64,000 nt of DNA, taken from contig OX422222.1 in the NCBI GenBank assembly GCA_949130495.1, positions 274,464,109-274,528,108 on the forward strand, in the 5' to 3' direction. Positions 32,851 through 45,860 of this stretch are shown here, piece by piece. The DNA comes from Sambucus nigra (Eukaryota > Streptophyta > Magnoliopsida > Dipsacales > Adoxaceae). The notes under the pieces were generated by a model. The model worked only from the letters and a program-made list of their open reading frames with translations, was not told the DNA's origin and did not search any database. Position numbers and translations under genes: made by a program. Positions within the stretch are counted from its first letter, which is position 1. Each line of letters begins with the position of its first letter.

Positions 32851-35180
32851 AACAAACTGCCCAAAATGATAAAACACATAGGTCTTGTTTCCCACTATTT
32901 TCCCCTGTTCTATTTGAGTCCCGCTCTCTCTCCCTCCTCCATCTCTCTCAGATATTTCTCCATCTCTTCTCCCCTTCCCCATCTCGTGACCCCTTGCCCT
33001 TTATCCCCCTGCTTCGCCCACCCTACCCACCCTGCTACTTTGCCTCAACCCACCCCACCCCAACTCGCGACCTACATGCCCCTACTAAGCCCCACCCAAC
33101 CCAACCCAATACCGAGCCCCCTTCCATTCTTTGGTTTTGAAATTGATTTTTTTTTTCATGTTTCACTATCAGATCTCAAAGAAGATTGTATTCCAATGGT
33201 ACGTCCTTTTATCATCATTTTAATTTTTTATTTGTTTTCAACAAGATTATTCAACTTCAATAATATATATGGTATTCATGGGCTTTCCTTCTAGAGAACC
33301 TAAGTTAAGAGAGGTATTTTTATGCTTAGACAAACACATTTCAACTCTAATGTGTCTAAGATATTTTATGTATTCTATAAAATTTTAATACTAAACCTAA
33401 AGTCCAAAAATGGGTGGGCTGCATATGTGACGGTTTAAGACGTATTTGTATGAAATTTTTTTGCTTGTATCCATATGAGTTGATTTTGTGCCTCAATTAA
33501 TCTAAGAAATAGCAATAAAATATCTATTTTTGGAAATAAAATTACATATTTCGGATGGCTTGAGTCATTTTGTTAGTTTATTTTATAATGTTATGAAAAG
33601 TAATTTCGTTTGGTTTCATTTTACCATTTCATGTATCCCGCGATTGTCTAAATAGTTCTGGAATTAGATATTTATTTTTTCATTTGTCTACCCTCTCCGG
33701 GATACCCTTTTCGAAAACATGTAAATATTGTATATGTGGATGGGTTGAAAATGATGGTTGCAATGTAGATGAGGTTGTAGAAATTAGAAAGTACGTGTTG
33801 TTGCATCTAGATCAGTTGTGTACCCTTACTGATTTGATTGTTTACCCTATTATTTTTTCCTGATAATTGCTCGGGAAATACTGATAGTATCGTTTCATTT
33901 TAACTTTTTAGGATATTATGATTGAACTTGATTTGAATGCATAAGGTTAAAATAGTTCGTAATACAATGAATCCTCATGAGTTATGGAAGGAGGTTCCCG
34001 GGCTATCTAAGGAGGTTTTACTTTTGTCACAATTTAATTTATCTTAAAAGGGTAAAGGAATAATTATTATAAAAAATTTGCTTAATTTTGTAACGTATAA
34101 TACTCTCAATCCTCACAATACTTACTGTTAGTGAATGAAAATTAACCAATTATAGCAAACATAATGGAATATGTGCCTTCCCACATTTAAAATTTGCTAA
34201 AAACATATATTTAATGTTTGTTCCCTATTAATGATTTTGTATTCATTTTCTTTTTTATTTATAGTTTGGTAAACTCACTTTAATTGTGGTAATTTAATAC
34301 TTTTATTGGAAGTTTTATTGACACACGTTTGTATTTTATAATTGTTTCCACATGTTTTATTGCCTCTGAATATTTGTTATCAATCAGAGAAGATTGTCAT
34401 GTCATTTATTTGTGTTACTAGACCAATGAAATTATGGTCGAAAGTTACTCCACGAAGATGCACTACTTTGTGTCATCTCATCCCTTACCTGCCTACGCTC
34501 TAGATCCTGTAAGATATGTATTGTGTTTGGGTGTGCTCCATTAGACTGCGTGTATTTGTCTTATACTTTCGATTTTGAAGCTATTTCAAACTCTAATATG
34601 GGTATTTGTTTCATAAATGACGCCACAACATCTAATTACAGTTATCTACTATGTCAAACTGTTTAGTTATATACTTGTCGCAACGGCCATGGACATCGCC
34701 ATTTGTCAACTTCTATTAAGGTACTTCTGTGTGTGTGTCATTTTTTTTATCGTATTTACACTTTATCTCACCTTGTGTCTTTATATATATTGGTCATAGG
34801 TTCCATCACAGAGGTTCAGATCTCAATTAAAATCAGATATATTTATGTTTAAATATTTTCTCTCCTTTCTTCGTAACACAATCAAATATATGATCGAGAG
34901 TAAGAAAACCAAATAACATAACCGAAAATAACCATAAATAAATCCATAGAAGGATAATTCATCCCATGTTAAGGTGGGGTAAGTTTACTATTTAGATAAA
35001 GATATTTTGGTTTTAAGTTATGTTTCGATTTTAGTATCGGTTTTAAGTGTAAGATATAAGTTATAATTTTCGTTATTAGAAAACATCAAACGTTATAGTG
35101 ACCTATGTATTTGTTTATGCTTGGACCGGTGAAATCAAAATACAGTACACACCTTATTGATCTCTTAGCAGAATGGGAGT
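32851..35180. other. AT-rich region without recognised genes
   Basis: A pyrimidine-rich segment (32870-33130) precedes a long AT-rich stretch. It could be the leader and first introns of the truncated CACTA element, but no protein motif is recognised. Confidence 0.35.
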
Positions 35181-35772
35181 GATAATTAACCTACGCTAGC
35201 CAAAATACAAAATATCCCTGAAATGGTCTCATAAGAGGCATGAACACATCGCACGAAACAAACCTAACTTGTAGGAATGATATGCGTAGTCAAGGGACTC
35301 CCAGTTTAAGAATATGACTATAATTTAAAAATCTCAAGAATTAGTCTTAAAAACACGGCGTCAAGGGGTGAAAATGTAAAATAACCACAAGACAGTCCCA
35401 TAAGAGACACCAACATCTTGTACGGGATCATGTAACTCGTAGGAACAAATCATGCGGTCACGGGACTCTCGATTTGAGAATATGAAAAAAATTGTAAATA
35501 ATTGACTTAACATTAAAAATATGTCGTTAAAGGGTGAAAATGAAAAATAATCACAAAATGGTCCTGTAAGATGTATGAGCACCTCATACAGGACAAATGT
35601 AACTTGTAGCAACTGACAGCATAGTCACGAGACTCACGATTTGAGAATATGATTATAATTAGTAAATAGTTAGACTACAATTCAAAATCATGTCGTTAAA
35701 GGGTGAAAATGCAAAACAACAACAAAACGGTCCCATAAGAGGTACGAACACCTCGAAAGGGACCAATGTAAC
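35181..35772. repeat. 168-bp satellite, segment 1
   Basis: Diverged tandem monomers with anchor GGGACTC-like sites at about 35293, 35461 and 35628 (steps of 168 and 167 bp). The block is interrupted at 35773 by an LTR-type insertion and resumes in phase at 38734. Confidence 0.85.
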
Positions 35773-38733
35773 TGATAAGTACCCAAAAGTGTTTAAATAA
35801 TACCCCGAATAGATGTTTTTTAATTGTTAATTCTCGACAAAATGGGTCTTATATGCGTAAATGTTAATGTGCAGGCTTGATCGTCGTTTGCGGAGTTCAG
35901 ACGTTTATTTCAAGGCAAATGTGCGATTTATAGAGCTAATTCCCCTCTCTCGTATCAAACCCGAGCCTAAACATAGACCAAACCTTCACTCGATCCTCTG
36001 TGTGTTGATTTTGTACCTTTATTATTTTCTAGATTTTTATTTTAAGTCATTTTTATTTTTAAGATTTATTTTAGATTTATTTAGAATTTTGTAGAATTTA
36101 TTTTCTATTTTATTTTTATTTTTTTTTATTTTTTAATTTTAGTATTTATTTTTTGTTTTGTTAAATTTTATATTTTTAGGACTTTAGGTTTTATTTTTAC
36201 TTCTTTTATAGTTTTTATTATTTGAGTTTTATTTTTAATAGATTTTATTTATTTTTAGATGATTTATTTTTTTATCTTAGTGCGTCGAGTATTTGTTTTC
36301 CTTTAGTTTTTGTTTGTTTTAAGTTTTTAGTTAGTTTATTATTATTATTTTTGTTCTATTTTGTTTTGTTTTATTTTATTAGTTTTTATTTGAGTCCTGT
36401 TTAATTTTTAGAGTTTGTATTGTGTGGCGTTTTATTTTTTTTAGTGAGTTTTATTTTTAGTTGTTTTTTATTTTTATTTCATTTTCGTTTTTATTTTTAT
36501 TTGATTTTCGTTTTTATTTTTATTTTACTTTTTTTATTTGATTACGTTTATTTTTATAATTTTGTTATTTTATTTTATTTAGAGTACAAATTAAACACAC
36601 ACAAACATCACAATATCCTACACTCACATACACCTAAAAAAACTCGCCCTCACCCTATTATTATACACCTCTCCACACCATAACCCAAACACACACTCAC
36701 CCTCAACCACACACTAACTAATCTATACTCTCACACACACAAAACCCTCCATCATCATCTTTTCCAACCTACACCTTTCTCTCTCCTCACTCATACATCC
36801 ATTAACACACTTCTCTTCTCTCACCTCCATCCCACCATTAACATAACCCATTTCTCTCTCCTCACAAACCAAACCCATAACCAAATCTCATCCCAAAATC
36901 AATCCAAATTAAACCAAAAAAAAGAGAAAAAAATATATATGTAAAATAAAAAAAATACGCCCCTGATTTCAAACTCAGCATCCGCGACTCAAAAACCAAA
37001 CCCGTCGGCGACCTTTTGCTACTGCAAATCGGCGATGTCACCTACCCCCTACTCGTGGCAACCCCAAGTCCCGACCCACCCCGGGATCGAACCATTCCAG
37101 CTGCCATACCCGGAGCTATACCTGCTCCGACGAAAACCTCATACCAAGCCAACTCAACCCGATCCATCGAACCTACTCCCCAGAGTTCTAACCCGAACCA
37201 ACCTCCTTCCCATTCCGTCTTAACCCGAGCCCATCTTGGAGCTACCCAAACCCAAAATCCTACCAACTCGCGAACCTCCATTTCCCACAAACCCATTTCA
37301 GCAAAGAACCCATTTCATTTCATTACCCATTTTAACCCCTTGTTCAAAATCGATTTTTCACCTGCCAAATCCAGACCAACCAAACTAAAAAATAAAGACC
37401 CAAAACCAAAACAACCAAAGCCCCACATGTCTTACAACGTTTTTACCCTTTTTACCCAAAATACCCCCACATGTGTTTTAACACCCTCACCTCATTATTT
37501 CATTGCACTTGTGTGTCACATACCCAAATATCCTCTCACCTCACACCTCTCATATACACTAGTGTGCATTTCCCAAAATTACACTTAGCTCCATGCTTAC
37601 TATTTAAAGAAGAAGAAGACCCAAATAAAAAAAAGGAGAGTTAGGCTAGACAGAGAATTAGATAGAGAAACACCATTTTTATTGTTTTTGTAGTTTATTT
37701 TTTTTTTAGTTTTTTTAGACTAGAGAAAAAAGTCAATAAATTGAGTATTTGTAATTAATGAGAGATGATGAAATAATTGAAGAATTAATATAATTGAAGG
37801 AAATTTTGGTTTGATTACTCCACTCTAATTTTCATTTAATGCTCTTATTTGATTCTATTTTTTATTGGATGGTGATTATGGAGGGCTAATCATTGCATTC
37901 AAGGGATGAATTGAAACCCTCATGAATCCAATTTGATTTAATTGTCAATTTTAATTTTCTTAGCTTCCTTTGATTAGTAAATTTAATTCCTACTTATTTT
38001 CACATTGAGAAATGGAAAATCATCCTTGAGAAAAGATTGAAAATTGTATTATCATTTCATCATTTTATTCAAACTAGAGATATGCTTATCACTTGATTTA
38101 AATGTTAGTATAATTTTCATTTACTCGTGTTTTTATTTTGTCTAATTAAAATTAGTTTGATGAATCGATCCTAGCGGGTGATTCATTTAATTGATTCGAA
38201 TTCATTTAGAGTAGTGTTGTGGGAATTAAACTTACTTTTCTAAAAGAATATTCGATTACTTCATTAGCGTAATGAGAATTAGCTTTTGAATTAAATGAAT
38301 ATTTTAGAAATTAATGAAATTAAAATTGTGCAAGCTAGACTAATTTGAGTGAATTGAGGGTGGATTTTCCATCCCTTGAATATTTTTTCTCTCATTTAGT
38401 TACATCTCACTTATTTTTATCACACACTTGTTCATATTTTTCACATTTTACTTTTAGTTTGATTACCCTCTTTTTATTTAGTTCTTAGTTTAAATTCACA
38501 TCCTCTCAAAAATTGTTTTAATATTGAAGAAAATGCCAAAATCGAAAAAGAGAATAATAAACAAATGAATTGCATGCCTCTCTTACATGTTTCACCATTA
38601 GGTTTGAATTGATTCCATTACTTACCGCTACACTCTAGTATTGATATATTTTTGTAGGTATGAAAGGTTTTGATTAGAGGAGCTTTCAAGCAACGACAAC
38701 AACGAAAAATACAAGAAAAAGTCTTCTCTATCA
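35773..38733. mobile_element. Solo-LTR-like insertion (2.96 kb)
   Basis: Begins TGATAAGTACCC and ends TTCTCTATCA, so it has TGATA...TATCA ends, and is flanked by the 5-bp direct repeat GTAAC (35768-35772 and 38734-38738). Removing it restores the satellite phase (35628 to next anchor, 169 bp). No PBS, polypurine tract, internal repeat or retroviral-type gene is seen, which suggests a solo LTR. The + strand is strongly T-rich at 36030-36590 and C-rich/G-poor at 36590-37560. Confidence 0.75.
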
Positions 38734-40109
38734 GTAACTCGTAGCAAATAACCGCATAGTCACGGGACTCACGATTTAAGAGTATGATGATAATTTTTAA
38801 ATAGTTAGAATTCGTCTTAAAAACGTCCAGTTGAATGGTGAATATGAAAAATAATCACAAAATGGTTATGTGAAAGTCACGACCACCTCGCACGGTAACT
38901 CGTAATAGCTGACCGCATAGTCATGGGACTCCCGATTTGGGAATATGAAGAAAATTTATAAATAGTTAGACTCGGCTTAAAAACGTTCCATCAAAGGGTG
39001 AAAATGTAAAACAGTCATAAAAAGGTCCCATAAGAAGCACTAATACCTCACACGGGATAAATGTTACTCGTAGGAACTGACCGCATAATCACAAGACTCG
39101 TAGTTTGAAAATATGATAAAAATATATAAATAGTTTGACTTAGCCTTAAAACATGCATTATAGGGTGAAAATGCAAAACAACCACAAAATGGTCCCAATG
39201 TAACTCGTTAAACTGATCACGTAGCCCCGGGACTCTCGGTTAGAGAATACGACGAATATGTGAAAATAGTTAGACTTAGGCTTAAAAATATGCTGTTAAG
39301 GGGTGAAAATATAAAACAACGACAAAACGCACCCGTAAGAGGCATGGACACCTCATACTAGACTAATGTAGGAACTGAATGCATAGTCACGGGACTACCA
39401 GTTTGATAATATGAGAAAAATTTACAAACAGCTAGACTTAGGCTTAAAAATATGCCGTCAAAGTGTGAAAACGTAAAACAACCACAAAATGATCCCGTAA
39501 GAGACACGAACACCTCATGCGGGATCAACATAGCTCGTAGGAACTGATCGCATAGTCACGAAACTCACAGTTCGAGAATACAACAAATATGTGAAAATAG
39601 TTAGACTTAGGCTTCAAACATAACATCAAGGGTGAAAAGGTAAAACAGCCATAAAATGCACTCCTAGGAGGCGCGAACACGTAGGAACTGACCGGGTGGT
39701 CACGGTACTCCCGATTTGAGAATACAATGAAAACTTATAAACAATTAGACTTAGGCTTAAAAATATGTCGTCAAAGGGTGAAAATGTAAAACAACCACAA
39801 AATGGTCCCATAAGAGGCATAAACACCTTGCGTGCGATTAATGTAACTCTCAGGAACTAATCGTATAGTCACGAGACTCTTAGTTTGAGAATATGACAAA
39901 AAATTTACAAACAATTAGGCTTAGGATTAATAACATGCTGTCAAAGGGTGAATATATAAATCAGCCACAAAATGGACCCATAAAAGGCACGAACACCCCT
40001 CACGGACCAATGTAACTCGTAACAACTGATGGCGTAGCCACGGGACTCCCAGTTTGAGAATATGATGAAGATTTAAAAAGAGTTAAACTTAGACTTAAAA
40101 ACATACCGT
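38734..40109. repeat. 168-bp satellite, segment 2
   Basis: Anchors GGGACTC or close variants at about 38763, 38934, 39093, 39228, 39390, 39559, 39713, 39872 and 40041. Steps are mostly 154-171 bp, with one short 135-bp monomer. Each monomer also holds a GGTGAAAATG...ACAACCACAAAATGG stretch. Interrupted at 40110 by the Tat element. Confidence 0.9.
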
Positions 40110-41023
40110 TGATATGCCCTAAATGTACCCCCTCGGCTCAGAGACCTCAACCTCGGCCATGGAGATAGCCGATGTTGTAAGGGCCTTAGATCAACAACCA
40201 GCGGTCTCGTCCGAAGCAAGGTCGGTTATGGCTGACGTTACTAGTCACCAGGTGAGGTCTCCGTAATCCACAGGGGAGGTTATCCATCTGGTCATCCAAG
40301 GCTTGCAACCTCGGCTTGGCTCGGCCGAGGTTGCCATCCCATCATCATAATCAATCTCGGCTGAGAATCAGCTGACGTTCCTTCTACGCTACCATTATCT
40401 CGGCCCAGGCCGACGTCACAACTCAACATGCCTTACATTAGCTTTTCCACTGAGCCAAGGTCATCACCTCGTCCTCTTCCAGGCCGAGGTTGGGACCATT
40501 CATAGATGGCCGAGCCCTTATCAGCATATGTATTATTGGGAACACGTGTACACAATCAGTTATAACCGAATCATTCCCCTCACGTGGGGGAATATTGAGG
40601 TCATCATTATCTATATGAGATCAGCCAGGTGTCATCCTCATACTGGTTTGATCCTCATGCACATGTTCATTGCATGCTTGGGGGATATATTACACCCCCT
40701 AGGCACTATATATAGGGGTCATACTCTACCCTGTAATGGATACCGAAATTGGCAACCCTAGCTGAAACTATGTTCAAACATACAGTAGAGAGAGAGAAAT
40801 ATTAAAAGATTGTATTTATGGCCATTAGTGCCCTCATACAGTGATATTAATCAACACTCGCATAGTGGACGTAGGACTAATTGGCTGAACCACTTATACT
40901 CTGGAGTTGATCCTCTTATGATCACCTCTTTCTCTTATACTTGATATACTTGTGCTGCCATTCTTATACATTGATTAGAGCTCATATACACCTTACCTGG
41001 TGGTGCTATTCTCAGCATCATCA
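40110..41023 (+). repeat. 5' LTR of Tat element
   Basis: 914 bp, TGATATGCCC...CAGCATCATCA. Contains CCCCTCACGTGGGGG (about 40577-40591), a palindromic G-box, and a TATA box at 40707. Rich in CTCGGC/GCCGAGG motifs. Confidence 0.93.
40707..40714 (+). promoter_or_regulatory. TATA box of Tat 5' LTR
   Basis: TATATATAGGGG, conserved in the 3' LTR at 62380. It would direct element transcription. Confidence 0.6.
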
Positions 41024-41026
41024 TTT

Positions 41027-41042
41027 TGGCGCCGTCTATGGG
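41027..41042 (+). other. Primer binding site of Tat element
   Basis: TGGCGCCGTCTATGGG starts 3 nt after the LTR; this type of primer site is usual for Tat-lineage elements. Confidence 0.75.
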
Positions 41043-41199
41043 AATCGAGAAGCTATCTCTTCCTCATCTCTTGTTTAACCTCACAGGAGACTCTGGTGGT
41101 GAACCAAGCCTCACCCTTTGCGTGGAGCTTTTTCACTATTAAAAGAGGTCCTATAAGGTATTAAGATCATCTATTACACCAGCTATTTAGTGCTAACAC

Positions 41200-43067
41200 A
41201 TGGCACCAGAAGTACCACCACCTCTTCTACCGCCTGGGGCTGGTGGACCTAGCTCTAGCCAGGCACCGCCTCAGTCCGAAATGGAGAAGGTGTCCGTAGC
41301 CTTTAGGTCTTTGGGTGCAACGCAAGAAGCCATGCAGGAGCAATTCACACAGATCAGTCAAAATATGATGAGGCCACCTAGAGTCTCACCAGAGATGATT
41401 ACTCCAGCGGCTGTCTAGGCGAACCCAGAAGCCAGGGCACCACCCCAGGCACCGCGAAAGGATCACCCTACGCCCCAGTGGGGGAGGGACGTTGCTGACC
41501 CTAGGCAATTGCGCCTCAGGAGGCAAGGAATCCCTTGCCCATAGGACAGGTATGTTGATCTAGAGGCAAATGATGTCCCAGAAGATTGTTGGGAGGCGTA
41601 TGAGGTTTCAAACAACACAGTTTGTCTTATCCAATGGAGCCAAGGTTGTGGAGACAGAAGAGGTGGAGAATCCCAACAACAAGGATTAGCTTTTGATCGA
41701 TTGAGCATAGGGTCAGCCTTTGAAAGGCTCGGACCCGTAAACGACCTAAGACAGAGGTTGTCAAGGTCGAGGAGTGCAGCCGGCTCACAAAGGGAAGAGA
41801 GGCAACGTCGGCCTCATCAGGGACGAGGAAGAGACCAAGATAAGGTCAACAGCAGACCTTGTGCTGCGGCTGGGGAACCCTCAGTCCACCCCTTGGACGT
41901 GGCTGGGGACAACCTCGGCCAAGTCGACGTTGCAAAACCATGGAATGACTCCATCCAACGTCTTGAGGACAAGATAGGATACCTCATCAAAAGTCGGGAT
42001 CCACTATAAAGAGGTTTCTCAGAAGGCTCTCTGTTCGTGGCTAAGATAGTGAGCTTTCCTACCCCAACCAAGTTCAAGCCACCTACAGTGACTCCCAATT
42101 ATGATGGTAGCACCAATCCTGTACATCATATTGAGATGTACTATTCAGCGGTGAACATTTACTCAAAACCAGATGAGATGAAATACCGGGACTTCTACGG
42201 GACTTTGACGGGAGCTGCGCACATATGGTTTACTTCTCTTCCGAAGAATTCAATTGAGAACTTTAAGAGCTTGGCTGAACGGTTCATTCATAATTTCTGC
42301 TTTGGGCTAAGACCTCAAAAGAAGACCACTCATCTATTGTATGTCAAGCAAGGCAAACACGAGAGCCCAAGAGACTACATCGCCAGGTTCAACAAAGAAA
42401 AACTTAAGGTTAAAGATTACGAAAAGAATATTTCCATGACCGCCCTCATAGGAGGTCTTCAGAAAGGGAAGTTGTTGTGGAAACTGGTAGAAGACCCTCC
42501 AAAATCCATGACGGAGCTATTGACAACTGCGGGGAAGGTCATGAATGCTGAAGTGTCCATAGCCGCTATGTATGAAGACGAGAACGACGGTAGTAAGGGA
42601 AAGTTCCAAAGAATGAAGGATGGAAAGAAGAGGTCAATTGATGACAAGTTTGTACAATATACCCCTCTTACTGTAAGCTGCGAACACATCCTCAATGAGA
42701 TCAATAATGACTGATACCTAAGATGGCCAAAGAAGTTGAAGGCTCCTCCACATAAGAGGAACCAGAACTTATGGTGTGAATTCCACCAAGACCATGGTCA
42801 TGTCACAGACAAGTGCTTCGCCTTAAAGTATGAGATCGAGAAGATGTTGAAGTCATGAAAGTTAAGGAAATATGTCGATGGAAAATCTCCCAGAAGGGGG
42901 AGAGAAGACCCCAAAAAGAAGAGACACGACAGGTGTCGTGACGATACCACAACAATAAAAGACGATGGCTCGGATGACGGTGATGAAGATGATCCAGACC
43001 TCCCACCCAAAGATGACAACATCCCAGTAAAGAGGGTTGGTATGATATCCTTTGGTATTAACACCAT
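41200..43067 (+). pseudogene. Tat gag
   Basis: The N-terminal piece (41200-41418) is Pro-rich with SQNMMRPPRV, then a stop. The capsid domain is open at 42037-42714: TPNYDGSTNPVHHIEMY, AAHIWFTSLP, FKSLAERFIHNF, QGKHESPRDYIARFN. These are Retrotrans_gag features. Downstream, in another frame, comes the Tat Gag tail (WCEFHQDHGHVTDKC, with the Cys/His set of this family, about 42770-42815) and an acidic region. Gag forms the particle that packages element RNA. At least three frame breaks are present. Confidence 0.85.
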
Positions 43068-43620
43068 ATGCGGAGGACTTGTAGGGGTGGTTCTGAGGTG
43101 GCTGACCGGAAGGCCCATGTGGCAAAGTCCAAGTCAGTGGCCAAACTTGAAGTAGTAAATCTAACATCTTCCAAGACGATGCAGAAGAGGAAGAAGGTGG
43201 ACATGGACACTCTCATAGTTGGGTTTTCCCGACTCGACTTCAAAGTCATCCTAGCTCCACACGATGACCCTTTGGTGATCACAACAAGAGTTCATGGATG
43301 TGAGGTGTAGAGAATTCTTGTAGATGGAGGAAGTTCTGCAGATGTGATGTTCTGGCCCTGCTTCAAAAGCCTGGGCCTTAGTAGAGCTAGGCTAGTACCC
43401 TGTCATCATTCGTTAATGGGGTTCAGTGGCGAAAAGGTCCATCCATTGGGCATGTATGAGATGGACGTGTGAATGGGCGATGAGTGGCCTAAAAGGTTAA
43501 CCCGAAAGATTAACTTTTTCGTTATGGACAAAAACATCTTCTCGGACTATAACCTCATCATAGGAAGAGTATCCCTTAAGGAGTTTGAAGCCGTGCCGTC
43601 GACGGTCCACCAGATGCTAA
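43068..43620 (+). pseudogene. Tat aspartic protease
   Basis: The retropepsin motif LVDGGSSADVMF lies near 43315-43350, with a downstream NLIIGRVSL flap/second-strand region near 43549-43580. The frame runs through a TAG at 43308-43310 and a TGA at 43470-43472. The protease would cleave Gag-Pol. The DGG variant in place of D-T/S-G is common in this lineage. It joins in frame with RT. Confidence 0.8.
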
Positions 43621-45388
43621 AATTCCCGACCCCCTATGGGGTAGGGGAAGTGCAGGGTGACCAGACCACAACACGAAAATGCTACTTCAACTCGACTAAA
43701 GAGAGAGAAGCACATAAGAGAGCTACTACCATTTATAACATCGATACACTTGACCCTAGAGATGAAACAAAGTTGAAGAAAGGAGAGGCCGCGGAAGAGG
43801 TAGAATCCATCATCCTCAATGAGGACGAACCCAAAAAAACCGTCCAGGTCAACAAAGCCTTAAAAGCGGAGATCAAGGAAGAGCTGATAAACTTCCTGAG
43901 GAAGAGGCCGAGTGTCTTCTCTTGGAGTCACGCAGACATGCCTGGCATTAACCCCGAGCTCATGTGCCATAAACTCAACGTATCTAAGGATACAAAACCA
44001 ATTAAGAAAATACGAAGAGTTTACTCTAGGGAGAAGTACGACGTCATCCGGGAAGAAGTCAGAAAGTTGGAAGAGGCTGAATTTATCAGGGAGGTGATAT
44101 ATATGGAGTGGCTATCAAATTCAGTCCTTGTGCCTAAAGCCAACGAAAAGTGGAGAATGTGCGTAGATTTTACTGACCTGAACAAGTCTTTCCCAAAAGA
44201 CAGTTATCCCCTACCTCGGATCGATCATATGGTAGATGCAACTGCAAGACATGAGCTCATGATCTTTATGGACCCGTATTCAAGCTACAACCAGATCTTC
44301 GTTGATGTCGAAGACTCAGAGAAGACAACCTTCATCACTGACAAAGGGACGTATTGCTATAAGGTTATGCCCTTTGGATTGAAAAATGCGGGGTAACATA
44401 CCAACGTCTGGTGAATAAGATGTTTGAGGCCCAAATAGGCAAGACTATGGAGGTTTACGTAGATGATATGTTGACAAAGAGCTTAAAGGCCTGCACCCAC
44501 GTGACAGATCTGGAAAAGACATTCGACACCATGGACTTGTACAGAATGAAACTCAACCCTGCGAAGTGTGTCTTCGGGGTAGGAGCTGGGAAATTTCTCG
44601 GATTCATTATCAATCAGAGGGGAATAGAGGCGAACCCTGAGAAAATCAAGGCTTTGCTCGACATGAAGACACTAAGGAGTATCAAGGACGTTCAGAGGCT
44701 CACTGGAAGAGTAGCTGCGCTTAACAGATTTATTTCCAGGGCGATCGATAAGTGTCTTCCGTTCTTTAAGGTTCTTAGTAAGGCCTTCGAATGGGAAAAA
44801 GAGTGCGATGGGGCTTTTGATCAACTCAATTCCTACCTTGGATCTCCCTTACTCCTATCTCGGCCAATAGCGGGAGAGAGGATGTTTGTTTATCTAGCAG
44901 TCTCTGAATCGGCTATAAGTGTAGCCATTGTACGGGAGGACGTTGGGGGTTCAAAGGCCCCTATACTTCAACATAAGACCCTTCAAGGATCTAAACAGAA
45001 TTACCCTCGGATGAAAAAGTTAGCCTATGCCTTTATACATGCTTTTAGGAAGATGAAGCCCTACTTTTAAGCCCATTCTATGGTCGTCCTCACTGACTCC
45101 CCACTAAGACAGGTTCTCCATAAACCTGAGAAGTCGGGTAGATTGATGGCATGGGCCATTGAACTGGGGGAGTATGACCTTACTTATCAGCCCGGGGTGG
45201 CAATCAAAGGGCAGGCACTGGAAGAGTTTGTCACAGAGTTCACATGGGAAGAGGTCGATGTTGAGAATAACCTAGAAACTACAGAAAGGTTAAACAACAA
45301 CGTCTTTCGACACCCGAAAGAGGTTATATCCAAGGGAACCAGAGATGGAATAGCCGAGAATGAGGAAGATCGATACCTCTTCAGGTAG
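43621..45388 (+). pseudogene. Tat reverse transcriptase and first RNase H
   Basis: RT motifs in order: KLEEAEFIREV, SNSVLVPKANEKWRMCVDFTDL, DSYPLPRIDHMVD, YSSYNQI, KVMPFGLKNAG (44380), then after a frameshift at about 44393 YQRLVNKMF, YVDDML (catalytic YVDD, about 44455) and GFIINQRGIEANPEKI. The connection and RNase H part has a TAA at 45070 before VVLTDSPLRQVLHKPEKSGRL and ends at 45388. RT copies element RNA into DNA. The YVDD residues are intact, but the frameshift and stops prevent expression of a whole enzyme. Confidence 0.9.
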
Positions 45389-45428
45389 GGAGTCATGATA
45401 GAAGAGGGTTTACCTCAGATAAAGAATC

Positions 45429-45860
45429 TGGAACCTCTTCGTTAACGGGTCTTCTTGTGAAAGTGGAAGAGGTACGAGGCTGATACTCTCAGACCCTAAT
45501 GGTACCAACATAGAATATTCTTTAAGGTTTAACTTTAAGGCATCAAATAACGAGTCAGAGTATGAGGCCATGATAGCAGGCCTCTCCTTGTTAAGGACCC
45601 TTGGGATAAGATGACTCCTCCTTCACAATGACTCAAGGTTTGTTGTTAATCAAGTATTGGGGGTTTATGAGGCCAAGGATGAAAGGATGGCCAAATACCT
45701 GAAAAGGATGAGAACGATACTCGAAGGCTTCGAAGAGGTAAAGATAAAGAGAATACCTCGGCAAAACAATACTCATGCACATGCATTAGCAAGGCTAGCT
45801 TCGACAAGGAGGACAGATATCAGAAGGGCAGTCCCTGTTGAGATCTTACCCAGAGCAACC
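45429..45860 (+). pseudogene. Second, archaeal-type RNase H of the Tat element
   Basis: Reads WNLFVNGSSCESGRGTRLIL, then NNESEYEAMIAGLSLL, NDSRFVVNQVLGVYEAKDE and HAHALARLAS. This is the extra RNase H described for Tat elements. The usual first catalytic Asp (F-V-D-G) is Asn here, the Glu of SEYEA and the Asp of NDSRF are kept, and a TGA follows LGIR near 45612. It lies between the first RNase H and integrase. Confidence 0.85.

Noticed and set aside
32766..33294. Pro/Ser-rich frames of 124 and 142 codons
   Set aside because: Pyrimidine-rich low-complexity DNA readable in two frames at once; no motif.
35080..35096. TTATAGTG as a possible right end of the second CACTA element
   Set aside because: No matching inverted repeat, no GGGACGG subterminal motifs nearby and no 3-bp duplication.
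37016..37588. A 190-codon Pro/Thr/Ser-rich frame
   Set aside because: Lies in the C-rich, G-poor part of the solo-LTR-like element, where stops are rare by composition.
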